Source of the DNA: Takakia lepidozioides
Taxonomy: Eukaryota > Streptophyta > Takakiopsida > Takakiales > Takakiaceae
NCBI GenBank assembly: GCA_030704615.1
Contig: CM060733.1
Location: 9,176,001 to 9,240,000 of the forward strand
Direction of reading: 5' to 3'
DNA: 64,000 nucleotides
In this document: in pieces, positions 1 through 13,000 of the stretch
Position numbering within the stretch: position 1 is the stretch's first letter
Layout: each line of letters starts with the position of its first letter
Notes under the pieces: generated by a model
The model's database searches: none
What the model saw: the letters and a program-made list of their open reading frames with translations, nothing else
What the model was told of the DNA's origin: nothing
Position numbers and translations under genes: made by a program

Positions 1-2
1 CT

Positions 3-1250
3 ATGATAGGAGGAAAATTGTACAAGCTGGGACCAGATGGAGTCCTAAAGACATGCTTGTACCATTATGAAATTAATAAAGTCTTGGAAGAAATTCATAA
101 GGGGATAGCTGGAGGACATTATGGAGAAGAGACTACCAGCAGGAAAATACTACTTGCAGGATACTGGTGGCCTACCTTATTCAAAGATGTACATAATTAT
201 TGTAAGAGCTGTGATGAGTGTCAAAGGCTAGGACCTTTGCAGAGATATGGAAAGATGGCACTGCATCCTACTTGTAATGCCTACTGAACCATTCCAGAAA
301 TGGGGAGTAGACTTTGTTGGGCCAATCAATCCACCAGCCAGGAACACCCAGAACAAGTATATAATCATAGCCACAGATTATACTACTAAGTGGGTAGAAG
401 CCAAGGCACTGCGAGATAACACAGCGAAATCTACAGCTAGATTTCTTTATGAGAACATAATCATGAGATTTGGCTGTCCCTTAGAATTTATCAGTGACCA
501 AGGGAGTCATTTTATCAATGAGACCATTGAATTGTTGACTAAGGAGTTCATGATTGTGCACAGGAAGAGCACAACCTATTACCCACAGGGCAATGGGCAA
601 GCAGAGGCCACCAACAAGATACTATGCACTATCCTTGCTAAGATAGTCAATGCCAACAGAACTGATTGGGATACAAAGCTGTTAATAGCTTTGTGGTCTT
701 ACAGGACTTCATACAAGGTCACTACCAAGTATACACCATTCCAATTAGTCTATGGCATTGAAGCTCTACTTCCAGTAGAATTCTTATTACCTACCATGAG
801 AACTGAATGGGGAAGGAGAATGGAATTGGAGGATTCAATTAAAGTAAGGAAACATGAACTATATCATGTGGAAGAAGTACGTGCTGATGCAGCAGATAAC
901 ATGGCCAGAATTCAGATGAAAAGAAAGGATCGGTTTGATGAAGACAAACTAAAAACTTTTAAGATAGGAGATTTGGTACTGTGGTTGCAGAAGAAGGGAA
1001 AGATTAAAGCTTCTAAGCTTAAATCACCATGGAAGGGACCTTATGTCATACCGAAGATGTATGATAACAACACAACTATGTTACAAACAATTAACAAAGA
1101 AATGCTTGGTAGAGTCAATGCCAACAAATTGAAGGGATACAGTGGTATCAATGATAGACCATTACAGCATGATTTGCATGTTGAACCACAGGCGCAGTCA
1201 AAGACTACACCAGTAGCACCAGCAGAGCATGAAGTACTTGTCATATCGCC
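3..1250 (+). pseudogene. Ty3/gypsy integrase remnant (element A)
   Basis: This is the 3' end of a gypsy-type pol gene cut by the window edge. The first frame (3-287) holds the H2C2 zinc-binding domain, seen as GGHYGEETTSRK then CKSCDECQ. The next frame (from 247, open to 1548) holds the integrase core: Asp in VDFVGPI, Asp in ISDQGSHF and Glu in GQAEATNK, the DDE triad. A basic C-terminal region follows, with LVLWLQKKGK and the SPWKGPY motif. Compared with the sister copy at 8.2 kb, this copy has four extra bases (TTGT, about 272-275) between the two domains, which explains the frameshift. The product would have integrated retroelement cDNA in the nucleus. The open frame past 1250 only runs into the CACAGCC repeat and is not conserved in the sister copy. 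It is surely gypsy-type and almost surely inactive. Confidence 0.88.
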
Positions 1251-1289
1251 AAATGTGTATGGCCATGGCAGAATACACAGAGGTTCGCA

Positions 1290-1925
1290 CAGTGTCACAG
1301 CCCGTCACAGCCCATCACAGGCAACACAGCCCACACAGGTTGCACAGTCCATAGGAGCAGTGACAGGTGGACACGAGTTAACAACAGTAAAGTGGCCGGT
1401 AAGTAAAAAGACAGTTTGGGAGTTAAATTCAGAGAATGTGCCACGGGGTCAGAAGAAGACGGGAGAGTGTTTGAATTCAAACACATGGCATATAGAGCGC
1501 ATCACTCCGCATTGCTTGTATTGTGTTAGAGGACTGTCTGGGACTTAGACACTTATACGGGATCTGTAAGGTACCCTTAATTTTTGCACAGACTGAGACC
1601 AACAGGAGCCTTAGGGGTGATAGCAGCGCACTGTAGAAGGGGGTTACACAGCCGGTCACAGTCGTCACAGCCGACACAGCCAGACACAGTCAGCACAGCT
1701 CGTCACAGCCGACACAGCCACACAGCCAGTCACAGCCCGACACAGCCAAACACAGTCGCACGGCCAGTCACAGCCCGACACAGCCATCACAGCCAACACA
1801 GCCCGTCACAGCCGACACAGCCACACAGCCAGTCACAGCCCGACACAGCCAAACACAGTCGCACAGCTTGTCACAGCCCGTCACAGTTTCACACAGCCAG
1901 TCACAGCTTGACACAGCTGTCACGA
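1290..1925 (+). repeat. CACAGCC minisatellite, copy 1
   Basis: Degenerate tandem repeats of about 9-10 bases built on CACAGCC, with TCACAGCC, ACACAGCC and GACACAGCC variants. They form a short cluster at 1290-1345 and a longer one at 1650-1922. They lie directly downstream of integrase in element A, the same position as the related array at 9.2-9.65 kb after element B. The His/Ser/Gln/Pro-rich ORF at 1584-1931 is just this repeat read as protein and is not called as a gene. The array probably belongs to the 3' untranslated or LTR region of this gypsy family. Confidence 0.85.
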
Positions 1926-1929
1926 TCAT

Positions 1930-2471
1930 AGGGAACGGAGAGCAGGACAGGGAACGACTGTGGGGAACAACACCTGCAAATGGAACATGTTAGTTCACGG
2001 ACGACGGTTAGTAAGGGAAACGGTTAGAGCCACGGGTAGGAAGATAAAGGGAGAAGCAAGGACTGGGAGAGGGGGATTCTTGGAAGCACGTCAGGGGAAG
2101 GACTTCTAGGTGAGGGAAGAGAGGGGATCGGGCGGAGAGCAAGAACAGAAGCAAGCATGGAGAGCACGGTGAAGGAGGAGAGATGATTAGCAGATGCTTG
2201 TTATATGCAAAGCTGTAGTGATATTGTAAAGCAGATTAGAGACACAATGGCTTCGGCCTGATACCTGATAAATCATAATCTGATACTTATACGATACAAT
2301 CACATTGTGTAGAGAGATCTGAGTGAAGCTGTGGAATGAATGGATGAGTTGATGGAAACCGATAGATTGAGGAAGCAAACTGATACTTAATTATCAATGG
2401 TAAGGTAGCTAAGATGAATGCGGAAAGGGAAACAAATAGGAAACACCCCCATGATACACTAGCTGTAGGTC
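1930..2471 (+). other. Leader region between element A and element B
   Basis: No coding capacity is recognisable. The stretch is purine-rich at 2030-2180 and becomes AT-rich after 2190. It should contain the 5' LTR end and leader of element B, but I could not match it convincingly to sequence downstream of element B at 9.7-10.5 kb. The LTR borders and primer-binding site are therefore not called. Confidence 0.4.
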
Positions 2472-3167
2472 ATGACTGATTGTTCTGCGCGGGCTGAGTA
2501 CTTAGAGATTTCCAACTCTTCTATCTTGGAGTTTCCGCCTCGGATAGCGAAGGGATGGGTGAGTAAAAGCCGCGCGACATTTGGCGACCATACTGGGGAA
2601 CTGAGTCATGAACAACCAGATGTGACAGGCATCTGGTGGGATCATGGTGGTTGGACCATTAAAGAATTTGAAGTGAATCAAATTCCCTGTGGAACGAAGG
2701 AAGAAAGATTGTCCAAACAATTATTTCAAAGGTTCTTGGAATTGCCAGACGGTTGTAAAGAAAATATTCTTAAGCGAGTGCATGATGCTGATCCGGAATG
2801 GGGTCTGGAGAAAGGAGTGATAAAGATTTATCAGGTAGCCTGTAGAGGAAGAGCACGTTGGTTACCAACGTTGGTTTATGTGATAGCATTGCTATCCATT
2901 AAGCGAATAGAGTTTGAAGGCTGGGAAGAAAGAAAGGTGAATGTTTATACTCATATGCATGAAGAGCTTGTACTGGTAAAGAATTGGATTCCAAAGGATA
3001 TTTTGTGGATCAAACTCACACCAAGAACAGCTTTCCAGACTTGTTTGCCATATGGTTATATGGTAACGGAGACTTCAAGTATAGCCAAGGGTGCATTGAA
3101 GCTTGAAAGAAACCCAGGCATATACGAGAGATATTACAGAAGAGAGTTTTGGTTATTGCCACATTAA
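2472..3167 (+). CDS. Intact unknown ORF upstream of gag in element B
   Basis: An uninterrupted 231-codon frame lies just ahead of the Gag frame of element B, in the same phase but separated by two stops within about 20 bases. I do not recognise a family. The protein is mixed-charge and Trp-rich (GIWWDHGGW near the start of the middle third), has one short hydrophobic stretch (LPTLVYVIALLSI, about residues 133-145), and has no zinc finger or aspartyl motif. It may be an N-terminal Gag or matrix domain once continuous with the next frame, or an extra ORF of this gypsy lineage. It is unbroken while the pol that follows is badly frameshifted. The start chosen is the first Met; upstream sequence gives no better one. 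Confidence 0.5.
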   Translation: MTDCSARAEYLEISNSSILEFPPRIAKGWVSKSRATFGDHTGELSHEQPDVTGIWWDHGGWTIKEFEVNQIPCGTKEERLSKQLFQRFLELPDGCKENILKRVHDADPEWGLEKGVIKIYQVACRGRARWLPTLVYVIALLSIKRIEFEGWEERKVNVYTHMHEELVLVKNWIPKDILWIKLTPRTAFQTCLPYGYMVTETSSIAKGALKLERNPGIYERYYRREFWLLPH

Positions 3168-3188
3168 AAGAAATGAAAGACATGGGAC

Positions 3189-5180
3189 ATGAGTGATGAA
3201 AGAGAAGCTAGACGCCAGAGATATTCAGTAAAAAGAGAAAGCTATCTGAAAGCTAATTATCCATATCTTTGGGAGAGAAGAATAGACATAGGGGAATCAT
3301 CTGGACCTCTCACACCATTAAGATCAAAGAGTACATCACCCATACCGGAAGAACTAGAGTTGGATGCCACTCCTTCTGTTTCTTTGCAAGAAAGATTAAG
3401 GGAATTGGTACAGGAAGAAGATCAATCACGAGGTGAAAGATCTAAGGTACATCCCTGGATAAAAGATTTGACAGAAATCTTTGATAAGAGTTGGCATGGA
3501 ACACCAAAAGCAGGAACTCCAGTTTCTGAAGCGGAAGGTGAAGAAGGAGAAGAGGATGTGGCAGAGCCAACGGAGAGTTCAGACTCTCCAACACCATTAC
3601 AGTTGAGTTACATGAGTGAAGAAAAAACCCAAGGACAGAACTTGGAGGATGAAAACAGGGAGAAGAAATTGGAAGAGGAAGAATATGAAGAAGTAGACCC
3701 AACAGCTGAGGTTGAGACTACAACCAGGACATCCCAACCCGTTGGACCTGGATCAAGTGGAGCACTTGGATCATAGGCCAACGAAGGTGTCGGCTCAGGG
3801 GGATCAAGCGGGCTGCCTGGATCTGGCTCTGGGGGGACAGAGAGTATGGGAAGTAGTGCAACTGAAGCTGGGAATATTGTGAATATCGTGGGGCCGGAAG
3901 CAGGGAGTGCTCAAGGGCCACCACTTGGTGGAAGATCCACCACAAAAACAACAGGTCCAGAAGGACCAGCACCAGCAAAGGTGCCAGCAACTGTCAGTGG
4001 GCAGAAGGTAGGGCCACAGATGGCGTTACAACCAACACGGGCAAAACCACCCTTTCCAATATATTCAGGAAAAGGGGATCCCGATGTACACATTAGCCAA
4101 TTTGAGCACATGTGTATAGTGAACAATGAGAATGGCGATGATGCCAAGATGAGATTATTTTCTTGTTCACTTATAAAGAAAGCAAGTGAATGGTATGCAA
4201 GATTCCCTGATAATCATTTCCTAACCTGGAATGGCTTGAATACAACATTCCGAAATAGGTTCAGGACAAGTAAAACTGAGGATGAAGTGTATGGAAGTTT
4301 ACAACAGTTAAAGCAAAAGAAGCATGAAACTGTTGAGGAGTATATGGAAAAGATGGAATTGATGATGAAAAAGCTGGCTGCAGTACCAGCACCCGGTTTA
4401 CAGAAGACTTGGTTTGTGAGTGGACTAAGACCAGAGTTGCAAAAGAAAGTGGATATGTTACCTCATAATACAGTGGAGGAGGCATTTGAAACTGCAAACA
4501 GAATTGAGCAATTGGAATGCTCAGGAGAGAGAAAAAGGATGATGAAGACTCTGAGGATGAGTCAGATGAAGAAGAAGAGCAGGAACTAAAAAGAAAGAGT
4601 AAGAGAAAGGAGAAGCTGAAGAGGGATAACTATGAAAAAAAATTGAAATAAATCTTGAAGAAGTATGCCACAGAGGCTGCAACACATTGGAGGAAGGGTG
4701 TTTGGTGTGCAAAGTGCCAGAATGAAGGCCACACCACTACTGAATGCCACATGAAAGAAAAACATTGTACTATCTGTAAAATGGATAACCATTCTACTGA
4801 GAATTGTTACTACAACAGAAGGACAGCTGCAAGAGAACCTAGGCAAGTAGGGTGCATCAGGTGCAGCCCCAGCCAAGAAGAAACAATGATCAGGACCACT
4901 ATGGTAGGTCTGGTGGTTATAACAATGGCATGGAAGGGAGAGGTAATTCAAGAGGAAATTACCAAGGAAATTCCAGAGGCAACTATCAGGGTAATCCAAG
5001 GGGGAATTACCAGCCCGGGAATCAGGATTACAGAAATAATCCAAGAACAGACCAAGGGAGAGGACCCAATGGTGAAGAACTATGTTACTATTGTAATCAG
5101 CCAGGACATCGCAGGGCAGCCTGTTCATTCTGGATAAGACACCAGAATGAGATGAGAGCTCCTGTGAATGAGGGCCCAGT
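3189..5180 (+). pseudogene. Ty3/gypsy Gag (element B), frameshifted
   Basis: The first part (3189-3776) encodes a hydrophilic, acidic, Ser/Pro-rich leader. After one in-frame TAG (3774-3776) the same frame continues to 4589 through a Gly/Ser linker into a retrotransposon Gag core. That core contains PPFPIYSGKGDPDVHISQFE, ASEWYARFP and a helical LKQKKHETVEEYMEKME stretch typical of the family. A frameshift near 4530 leads into an acidic/basic stretch and two CCHC zinc knuckles (CAKCQNEGHTTTEC, CTICKMDNHSTENC). A second shift reaches an Arg/Gly/Asn-rich tail and a third knuckle (CYYCNQPGHRRAAC, about 5083-5125). The product would package element RNA in cytoplasmic particles. The frame breaks make this copy non-functional. 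Confidence 0.88.
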
Positions 5181-5639
5181 GGTGGCAGCTCACATGGTTA
5201 GGCCATGTGTTGTACCAGAAGTAAGTACAATGATAGTAACAAGAAGTAAAGCCAAACTAATACCTCCAGTAGTAGAGGAAGAGATGATAATGAAGGTGGC
5301 AGTGATATGCCTGAAGATGATGAGGCTTGGAGAGATGAGAAGGAACTGCACAAGGAAGTGGCAGATACCATAAGGGAAATGCAGAAGAGTACTGATATTC
5401 CTGTGGCAGATTCCTCTGATTCTGATGGAGAAGAAGAAGGGAGTGAGGATGAAAGGAAGAAAGAAGATGCAGACATGCAAAGTAATGAAGAGACTTTGGC
5501 TGAAGTAATATGCCAGACCAAAGCAGAATTACCATTGGACAGCTATTGGCTGTGGCACCTTATTGGTAGGCACAGGCTGTATCAAGCAATCAATCGAATT
5601 GCCCAGGAGACAGGAAACACAGACCTGACAGCAAGGTGA

Positions 5640-7870
5640 CCAGTTATAATGTGAAGCCGGAAGGGCGAGAAACAGTCATGGACTTTGATGATTCTATGCC
5701 AGTAATCCAATTGAGAATTGGAAGCACAGAACTAACTGATGTACTGATAGATGGAGGTTCTGGAGTAAATATCATGACACCAATTAAGAAAGAAGCTTGG
5801 TCTAAGTAACATGAAACCAGCCCCATTTACAGTACAATGGCAGATCAAAGAAGTGTACAGCCATTGGGATTAATAAGAGGAGTTAAGATACAGATACAAA
5901 GATGATCTTTATGATCACAGTAACTGTGTTGAAGATGGATGAAGTCATGGAGGCTTACTCCTTATTATTGGGACCCGTGGCTGAAACAGGCCAGGGTATT
6001 CCATGACTGGAATTCTCAGTTACTAACCGTGCATAATGGGATACACGAGATACAAATTACCACAAAGAAATCTAGTAGATTACCTGCTACAAGAAGACCT
6101 CGAGGAGTCAGAGAGTATGACTGGAAGGAGGACTGGATGAGGAGCAGGAAGCTACCCTATTTGCTGCACACCCAGAGTGGGAGCAGGTTGCAGAGATGCG
6201 GCTGGAAAGCCTAAGTTGTTTAAGAGGTATCTGCTGTGGTGTAGTGACAACAACACCAACTGAAGAGGAAACCAGCATTTACCCATCACATTTCTATGAA
6301 GAAAGAGAAGGAGAAATGGAAATCCTAGAGGAACCAGCCACTGTGAGCTTACAGGATGAAGTGGTGACTGGTTGGACAATCACAGCTGATGAGCAGGTGA
6401 GGGAAGTGAATGTGGGAACTAAAGAGGAACCGAGGATGGTGAAAGTAGGAGCTGATTTGGAGCCGGAATTCTTTGAAGAAGCTAAAAGCTTGTTCATCAA
6501 ATACAGAGATGTATTTGCTTGGAGCTATGAGGATCTAAAAAGGAATACCACCTGAAGTCTGTCAGCATAAGATTGAACTGGAACCAGGGCAGTACCAATC
6601 AAGCAGGCGAGGTACAGAATGAATCCCAACTACGCACAGAAGGTTGGAGAAGAGATTAAGAAGTTGGCTGAGGCTAAGTTTATATACCCAATAGAGTATA
6701 CAACTTGGTTGTCACCCATTGTGATAGTTCCCAAGAAGAATGGTAAACTAAGAGTTTGTGTGAACTACAAGAAGCTGAATGCTTGTACGAAGAAAGATCC
6801 TTTCCCTTTGCCATTCACAGAAGCAGTATTAGACACTGTGGCAGGCCATGAGATGTACTCATTCATGGATGGCTTCAGTGGTTATAATCAAGTGCAAGTG
6901 GCAGAAGAAGACCAAGGAAAAACAGCTTTCATCACAGACTGGGGGGCTTATGCATACAAAGTCATGCCCTTTGGACTTTGTAATGCACCAGCGACCTTTC
7001 AGAGAGTGATAAGTGAATCTTTTCATGAGTATCTGGATGATTCATTCATGCATGTTTCTTGGATGATTTCAGTGTGTACAGCTCTAAGAATGAGCACTTA
7101 CATAAATTGGAGTTTGTCTGGCCAGATGCAGGATGAGAGGTCTGGGCCTGAATCCAGAGAAGTGTACTTTCTGTGTGAACTCAGGGGTGCTTCTGGGACA
7201 CATTGTGTGTAAGAAGGGACTTCTTGTGGATCCCAGGAAGACAGAGTCCATTAAAGCCTCTCCACCACCAGTGAATGTTAAGAGTTTAAGGAGATTCCTT
7301 GGGCAAACCAGTTATTACAGAAGATTTGTCAAAGGTATGCACAATAGCAGCACCATTGAGCAAGCTACTGAAGAAAGATGCAGTGTTTGCCTGGACAGCT
7401 GAATGTCAACAGGCGTTTGAGGAACTTACACTGTCAGTAACAACTACACCTGTGCTGATTAACCTCACTGGCATGTAGTATTTCACGTTCACTGCGATGC
7501 ATCAGGAGAAGCGTTGGGCGGTGTTAGCCCAGAATGTTACAGGAAATAAGATTCACCTGTGTACTATGCTAGCAGGTTGATGAACAGTGCTGAAAGGAAC
7601 TATAGCACAACGGAAAGAGAAGCATTGGCAATGATCTATGCAGTGAAGAAATTCAGGCATTACCTGTTGGGCAAAGAAGTTTATGTTCTATGTGGATCAC
7701 CAGGCTCTGATATACCTGGTAAACAAACCTCTGATAAGCGGAAGAATAGCAAGATGGTTGATAATCTTGCACGAGTTTGAGTTCGAGGTTGTTTACAAGC
7801 CTGGGAGACTGCATCTTGTGGCGGATCACTTGTCACGGTTATCAACAGGAGAACCAGCCACAGAATAGAT
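5640..7870 (+). pseudogene. Ty3/gypsy protease, reverse transcriptase and RNase H (element B)
   Basis: The protease active-site loop is LIDGGSGVNIM at about 5741-5778; the usual D-T/S-G is replaced by D-G-G-S-G. The reverse transcriptase lies at 6619-7400, with VPKKNGKLRVCVNYKKLN, the motif-A Asp in FMDGFSGYNQ, and MPFGLCNAPATFQ. The catalytic FLDDFSVY is present at about 7052-7078 but one frame off. RNase H runs 7559-7868, with YASRLMNSAERNYSTTERE and YVDHQALIYL, again across a frame change near 7680. Domain order PR-RT-RH-IN is that of Ty3/gypsy. At least five frameshifts or small deletions make it a pseudogene. The acidic frame at 5307-5639 probably linked Gag to protease. Confidence 0.9.
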
Positions 7871-9095
7871 GATCATTACCAGATGCGAGTCTATTTGCAG
7901 TGGAGGTGCAGGGAGTGCAGATGACTGGTTAGATTGGCAGTGGCCAATCAGATACTACCTTGCTCATGGTCAGTGCCCACCTAGTTATGGTAAGGAGCAG
8001 AGGAAGAGAATCGCTATCAAAGCTTATACCTTATACTATGGTAGGAAGCAGAATGTATAAGCTAGGACGTGATGGAGTACTAAAACGATGCTTGTACCAC
8101 CATGAAGTAAATAAAGTTTTGGAGGAAGTTCATAAAGGAGTGGCTGGAGGTCATTTTGGAGAAGAGACTACCAGTAGGAAGATACTACTCGCAGGTTACT
8201 GGTGGCCTACTTTTGTTCAAAGATGTACACAGAGTATTGTCAGAGTTGTGATGAATGTCAGAGGCTAGGACCTTTGCAGAGATCTGGAAGGATGGCCTTG
8301 CATCCTACAATGCCTACGGAACCATTTCAGAAATGGGGACTAGACTTTGTTGGACCAATTAACCCACCACCAGCCAAGAATACACGGAACATGTACATAA
8401 TTACAACAGCCACTGATTATACTACGAAGTGGGTGGAAGCTAAAGCTTTGAGGGACAACACAGCCAAGTCCACAGCAAGGTTCCTGTATGAGAACATACT
8501 TACACGATTTGGCTGTCCCTTAGAATTTATCAGTGATCAGGGAAGTCACTTCATGAATGAGACCATTGAATTGTTGACTAAAGAGTTCATGATTGTGCAT
8601 AGAAAGAGTACAACATATTACGCACAGGGTAATGGGCAGGCAGAGGCTACCAACAAAATACTATGTACTATCTTGGCTAAGATAGTCAATGCAAACAGAA
8701 CGGATTGGGATACAAAGCTCTGACAGCTTTGTGGTCATACAGGACTTCATATAAAGTCACCACTAGTATACACCATTCCAATTAGTTTATGGTATGGAAG
8801 CCTTACTTCCAGTGAATTCCTGTTACCTACCATGAGAACGAGTGGGGAAGAGAATGGAATTGCAAGATTCCATTAAGGTCAGGAAACATGATTATACCAT
8901 GTGGAAGAAGTACGTGCTGATGCAGCTGATAATATGACCAGAATTCAGATGAAGAGAAAGGAACATTTTGATGAAGGCAAGTTAAAGACTTTTAAGACGG
9001 GGGATTTTGGTTCTATGGTTGCAGAAGAAGAAAAATTAAAGCTTCTAAGCTTAAATCACCATGGAAATGACTTATGTCATACAAAAGATGTATGA
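7871..9095 (+). pseudogene. Ty3/gypsy integrase (element B)
   Basis: This is the same integrase as at the left window edge. The H2C2 zinc-binding domain (GGHFGEETTSRK, about 8148-8190) is split by a frameshift from CQSCDECQ (about 8233). The DDE core lies at 8330-8720 with Asp in LDFVGPI, Asp in ISDQGSHF and Glu in GQAEATNK. After 8723 several single-base deletions relative to element A scatter the C-terminal region over three frames. The homology to element A continues about 180 bases past the integrase (to about 9280) before the CACAGCC array. The two copies are clearly one family. Confidence 0.88.
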
Positions 9096-9214
9096 TAACA
9101 ACACCGCCATATTACAACCCATTAACAAAGAAATGCTGGAAGAGTCAATGCCAATAAGTTAAAGGGATACAGTGGTATCCTGACAAACCTTGCAGCATGA
9201 TTGCATGTTGAAAC

Positions 9215-9655
9215 GCAAGAGCAGTCACGGGCTGCACAGTGTTACCAACGGAGTATGGAGCACTTGTCGCTAGGCCAAGCATATATGACTAGGGCGGGCG
9301 AAAAGGCGAAACACAGCCTATCACAGCCATCAAGGCAAACAACAGCCTATCATAGCCCATCAAGGCGAAACACAGCCTATCACAGACCATCACACGTGAC
9401 ACGCCTATCACACAGCCAATCACAGCCCAGCACGGTGCAACACAGCCTATCACAGTCCATCACAACGTACACAGCCTATTACAACAACATACAGCCCAGC
9501 AGGGCACACACAACCTATCACAACCTACCACCTCCCACCACCCTACCACCACCACCGCGTTCACAGCCTATCACAGCTTACCACAGTGCATCACAGCCTA
9601 TCACAGCGTACCACAGTATGACACAGCCTCTCACAGCTCAACACAGCTTACTAGG
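9215..9655 (+). repeat. CACAGCC minisatellite, copy 2
   Basis: Degenerate tandem units such as TATCACAGCC and CATCACAGCC follow element B integrase, in the position occupied by the 1.3-1.9 kb array after element A. This copy favours the TATCACAGCC variant, so the two arrays have drifted apart or expanded separately. The 262-codon open frame across it (9201-9989) is a consequence of the repeat and is not called as a gene. Confidence 0.82.
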
Positions 9656-10078
9656 GTTACAACAACGATCCATAGAATCAGTGAGCATGTGGACGCACAA
9701 TAACTTTAGGAAAATGGCTGACGGAAAAAAGACGGAAACCAGTTTAAAAATATACACGTGGAAGTCAGGGCGCAACACACAGCTGAAAGGAAGTGCAAGA
9801 ACAGGTGGTCATAAAGAAAGAGGACAAGAATGGCCGTCAAAATACCTAATCAGCGCGTCAAAATGGATGAAAGGCGGGCCCATTAATGAATACGGAAAAA
9901 GGGGAACGGAACAAACGGCAAGTACAGAAAAGCGAATTCTTGTCACATGTGTGATCCTAGTGGACTATCGAGCAGGGAAAGTCCACTAAAGAAAATGAAA
10001 TCTAAAATCCAGTCACATCGGTTACAGCCAATAAAAGCCAGAAAAGGATCAAGAAATTGGAGGGAAATTAAGCGCAAG

Positions 10079-13000
10079 AGGCGGTGTCGTTATGAGTAAC
10101 GGGCGTCTCGACGGGACAGACCATCAATGCTATAGCAGGAAACTATGGAGGAACTAACAGACTATACGCTCGCAATATTACTTTCGCAGTGGCATAGACA
10201 CGAAAGAACAAAGCGGAGCTTTTCTCTTGAGCGATGCTTGCAAGCCCCACAGGCTTACAAGAAATTACCCATAGCTTTTTGTGGCAACCATACGTTTTAT
10301 GCTTTGTGCACTACAGGCATTTCTGCAGTTGTTACAGCCAAAATATTTCTGTGGGTCTAAAATGAAGAGAGTGAGAGGAATGGAGGAAATCAGGGTGAAG
10401 AGCACCACAATTCTGCAGAAACAAACGATTGCTACCCCAACCCCACAGGCGATACAGATACTGAAGGAGCTGAGATTGCAAGGATTGCAAGCATAGATTG
10501 GACATTGCACCATAGATAGTACATGTTACAATTCTTGCAAGAACTTTGAGCCACAGGAACAACAACGGTGAAGGAGTTGAATTAGTAATTACTCCCCTAT
10601 ACCTCCAGCAATTGTTTCGATTGCCAGCAGGTCAGGTGCATGTGGAGGAGCACAGGGCAAGACTGCAAATGGGGACTTATTCCAAGAAGGGAGTTTCTTT
10701 AAAACTCAGGGTTATGCTTGTACCAAGGCCGTGTACCCAGGGCTAAAAGGAGGTAGGCCAGGTATTGAACGTTCTGATTTGCTATGAAACAGAACCAACA
10801 GTATTTGAGCAGATCCTTCACGGAGAAAATACTCAAAGCCCTGAAAGGACAAGAGGTAGAATGGGCGGACATAATGTACAACGCACTGGTGGAGGACATG
10901 AAAAGATTACAAGGTACTACCGCAAAGTCTCCTATCATAGTGTTTTGCCCAATCATTGCTCAAATAATTCTTGATTCTGGCATACTTGATGCGCAAGAAA
11001 GAAAGGAATGGGAGTGTTTGAGCCAGAAACCACTGCAATGGAAGAGCAAGGCTCTTCACATAGTGAGGGTGGACTAGCAGGGCAACCCGAGACTAAGAGG
11101 CAGAGACGGGGAAAGACTGTAGTGGCGGATCCACTGGCTTCACCGGATTCCGCATGATAATGTTTCCCAAGCTCATGTGCAGGAAGGGGCACAACATCAC
11201 ACAGAGAACTGCTATTACTGGAAGCAGGACCTTCAGAGAGGGAAGAGGAAGTTACTTCAGCATCACAGCCATCACAGCCAGCTGAAGCTTGTCACAAGGT
11301 TACCACACAAGTTGCCCATGAAGTCTCCAACCAGAAATAATTGATTTGGAAAAAGAAGGGTTAGATATTCCAACTACAGAACAGATAGTGGCAGAAATTG
11401 AGAAGGGGGACCTTCTCTATGAATATTCTGGTCTGGTCAAGGAGACAAAGATTCCAGAGGTGCACACAGTTGCCCAAGGGAAATCCTGAGGTGCATATAA
11501 TACACACACCTGTGTCGGAGGTACCACAGGCAGAAGGTCATGACACTGCAGCACCGGTGATAGATGAAGTGGTTCAGGAAAGAAAATCCGGTGGGACAAT
11601 GGCCTGAATGGTTCGTGAGACATCACAACTGTTGAGGATCAGGAGAACAGCAGCAACTCTCACATGATGACCCTCAACAGGCAATGCTGATGAGTTTCAT
11701 AGGCAGGACACTAATTTTGTTGGGGACTTATGTCAAATCCCAAGTTCCAACTATCCAATTGACAGCCTTGAGAGAGGAACTCAAGAAGGAGTTTGAGGCT
11801 CGACTAGCCACTGAGTGTGCAAACAAGGTCGATGAGGAGGTCACTCTCAAGATGCAGCAAGACTTGGAGATACAGAAGCGGCTTTGCATTGGCCAATGAA
11901 CAATTGATTGAGGCAGGCCTCGCGCAAGACCAGTTGCACGAAGCACATAAGCAACAGCTATACCAAATGCAGGTGCAGCATGAAAGCAAGTTGTAAGAAG
12001 TGAATGCACTACATATACGGAGTTTGCAGACAGTGCATGACAGGATGGCCATACAATGTGCTACATTCACAACTATGCTTGACCAATCTACAAAAGAAAT
12101 AAACAGTCAAGCGGAAAATGCACGAAGGCAAGAAGAAAGAATGTTGAGCAAATGAAACTCATTGTCGATATGAAGAATACAATCTGTCGCAATGATGATA
12201 CTTTCAAGCGATACAGGCAGGTTGAAGCTGATCAAGAGAAGCACATCGTGGAGTTGCAACAAACGCTCATGACCAATAGAAATGAAATTACGGTCACTAA
12301 CAAGGCTTGGAAGGAAGCTAATAATCTACTTGCTGCTTATGCGAATTTGGTTGAACCTCATACGAAGCGCATGGAGGCTTTACAACAGCAGTTAGAAGTG
12401 TACAAGCTAAGAGAGGAGCAAACTCTCAGAGGAACCACAAGCAACTTGGTGGATAACAGCCTTATGCAGGTCTGGTTAGCACAAGGGCCAGTGGAGGGCA
12501 AAGCACCACGAAAGCTCACCCAAAGCGAGATGAATGAGCTCAGACTGCAAGTGCAGAACATTGCCACAATTACTATAGACAATGTCTATAGTAGGATAGC
12601 AGAGTTACAGGAGGATGTAGAACGGACTGCAGACTCAAGTGGAGGACCTCACTTCAAACATCGATAAAAGAGTCTATATCCCTCAGGAACAGCTAATGGC
12701 TTTCTTATTTACAAGCCAGAACTTTGGCTTTTCAGTCTTCACAGGAGGTGCAGGAAATGCCAATGATACAAGAGCCAGTACCCACCAACACCACAACAAG
12801 TCACTGTACCAGTAGCTGAACCTGTTGTTACTAAACCAACACAGCCACCACAGCCTGAGGTATGGGGCAATGCTGCTTTTAACCCACCTAAAACTCCAGC
12901 TGCAAGGAAGTACAGTAGGGCTATGATTATGCCCTTCAACCAAATTCCCATCATGTTGGATTTGGCTTGGAAAGAATTTAGTCCTCCGCAGTCATTCGCA

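Noticed and set aside
1584-1931. 115-codon His/Ser/Gln/Pro-rich ORF
   Set aside because: It is a translation of the CACAGCC minisatellite; the same applies to 9201-9989.
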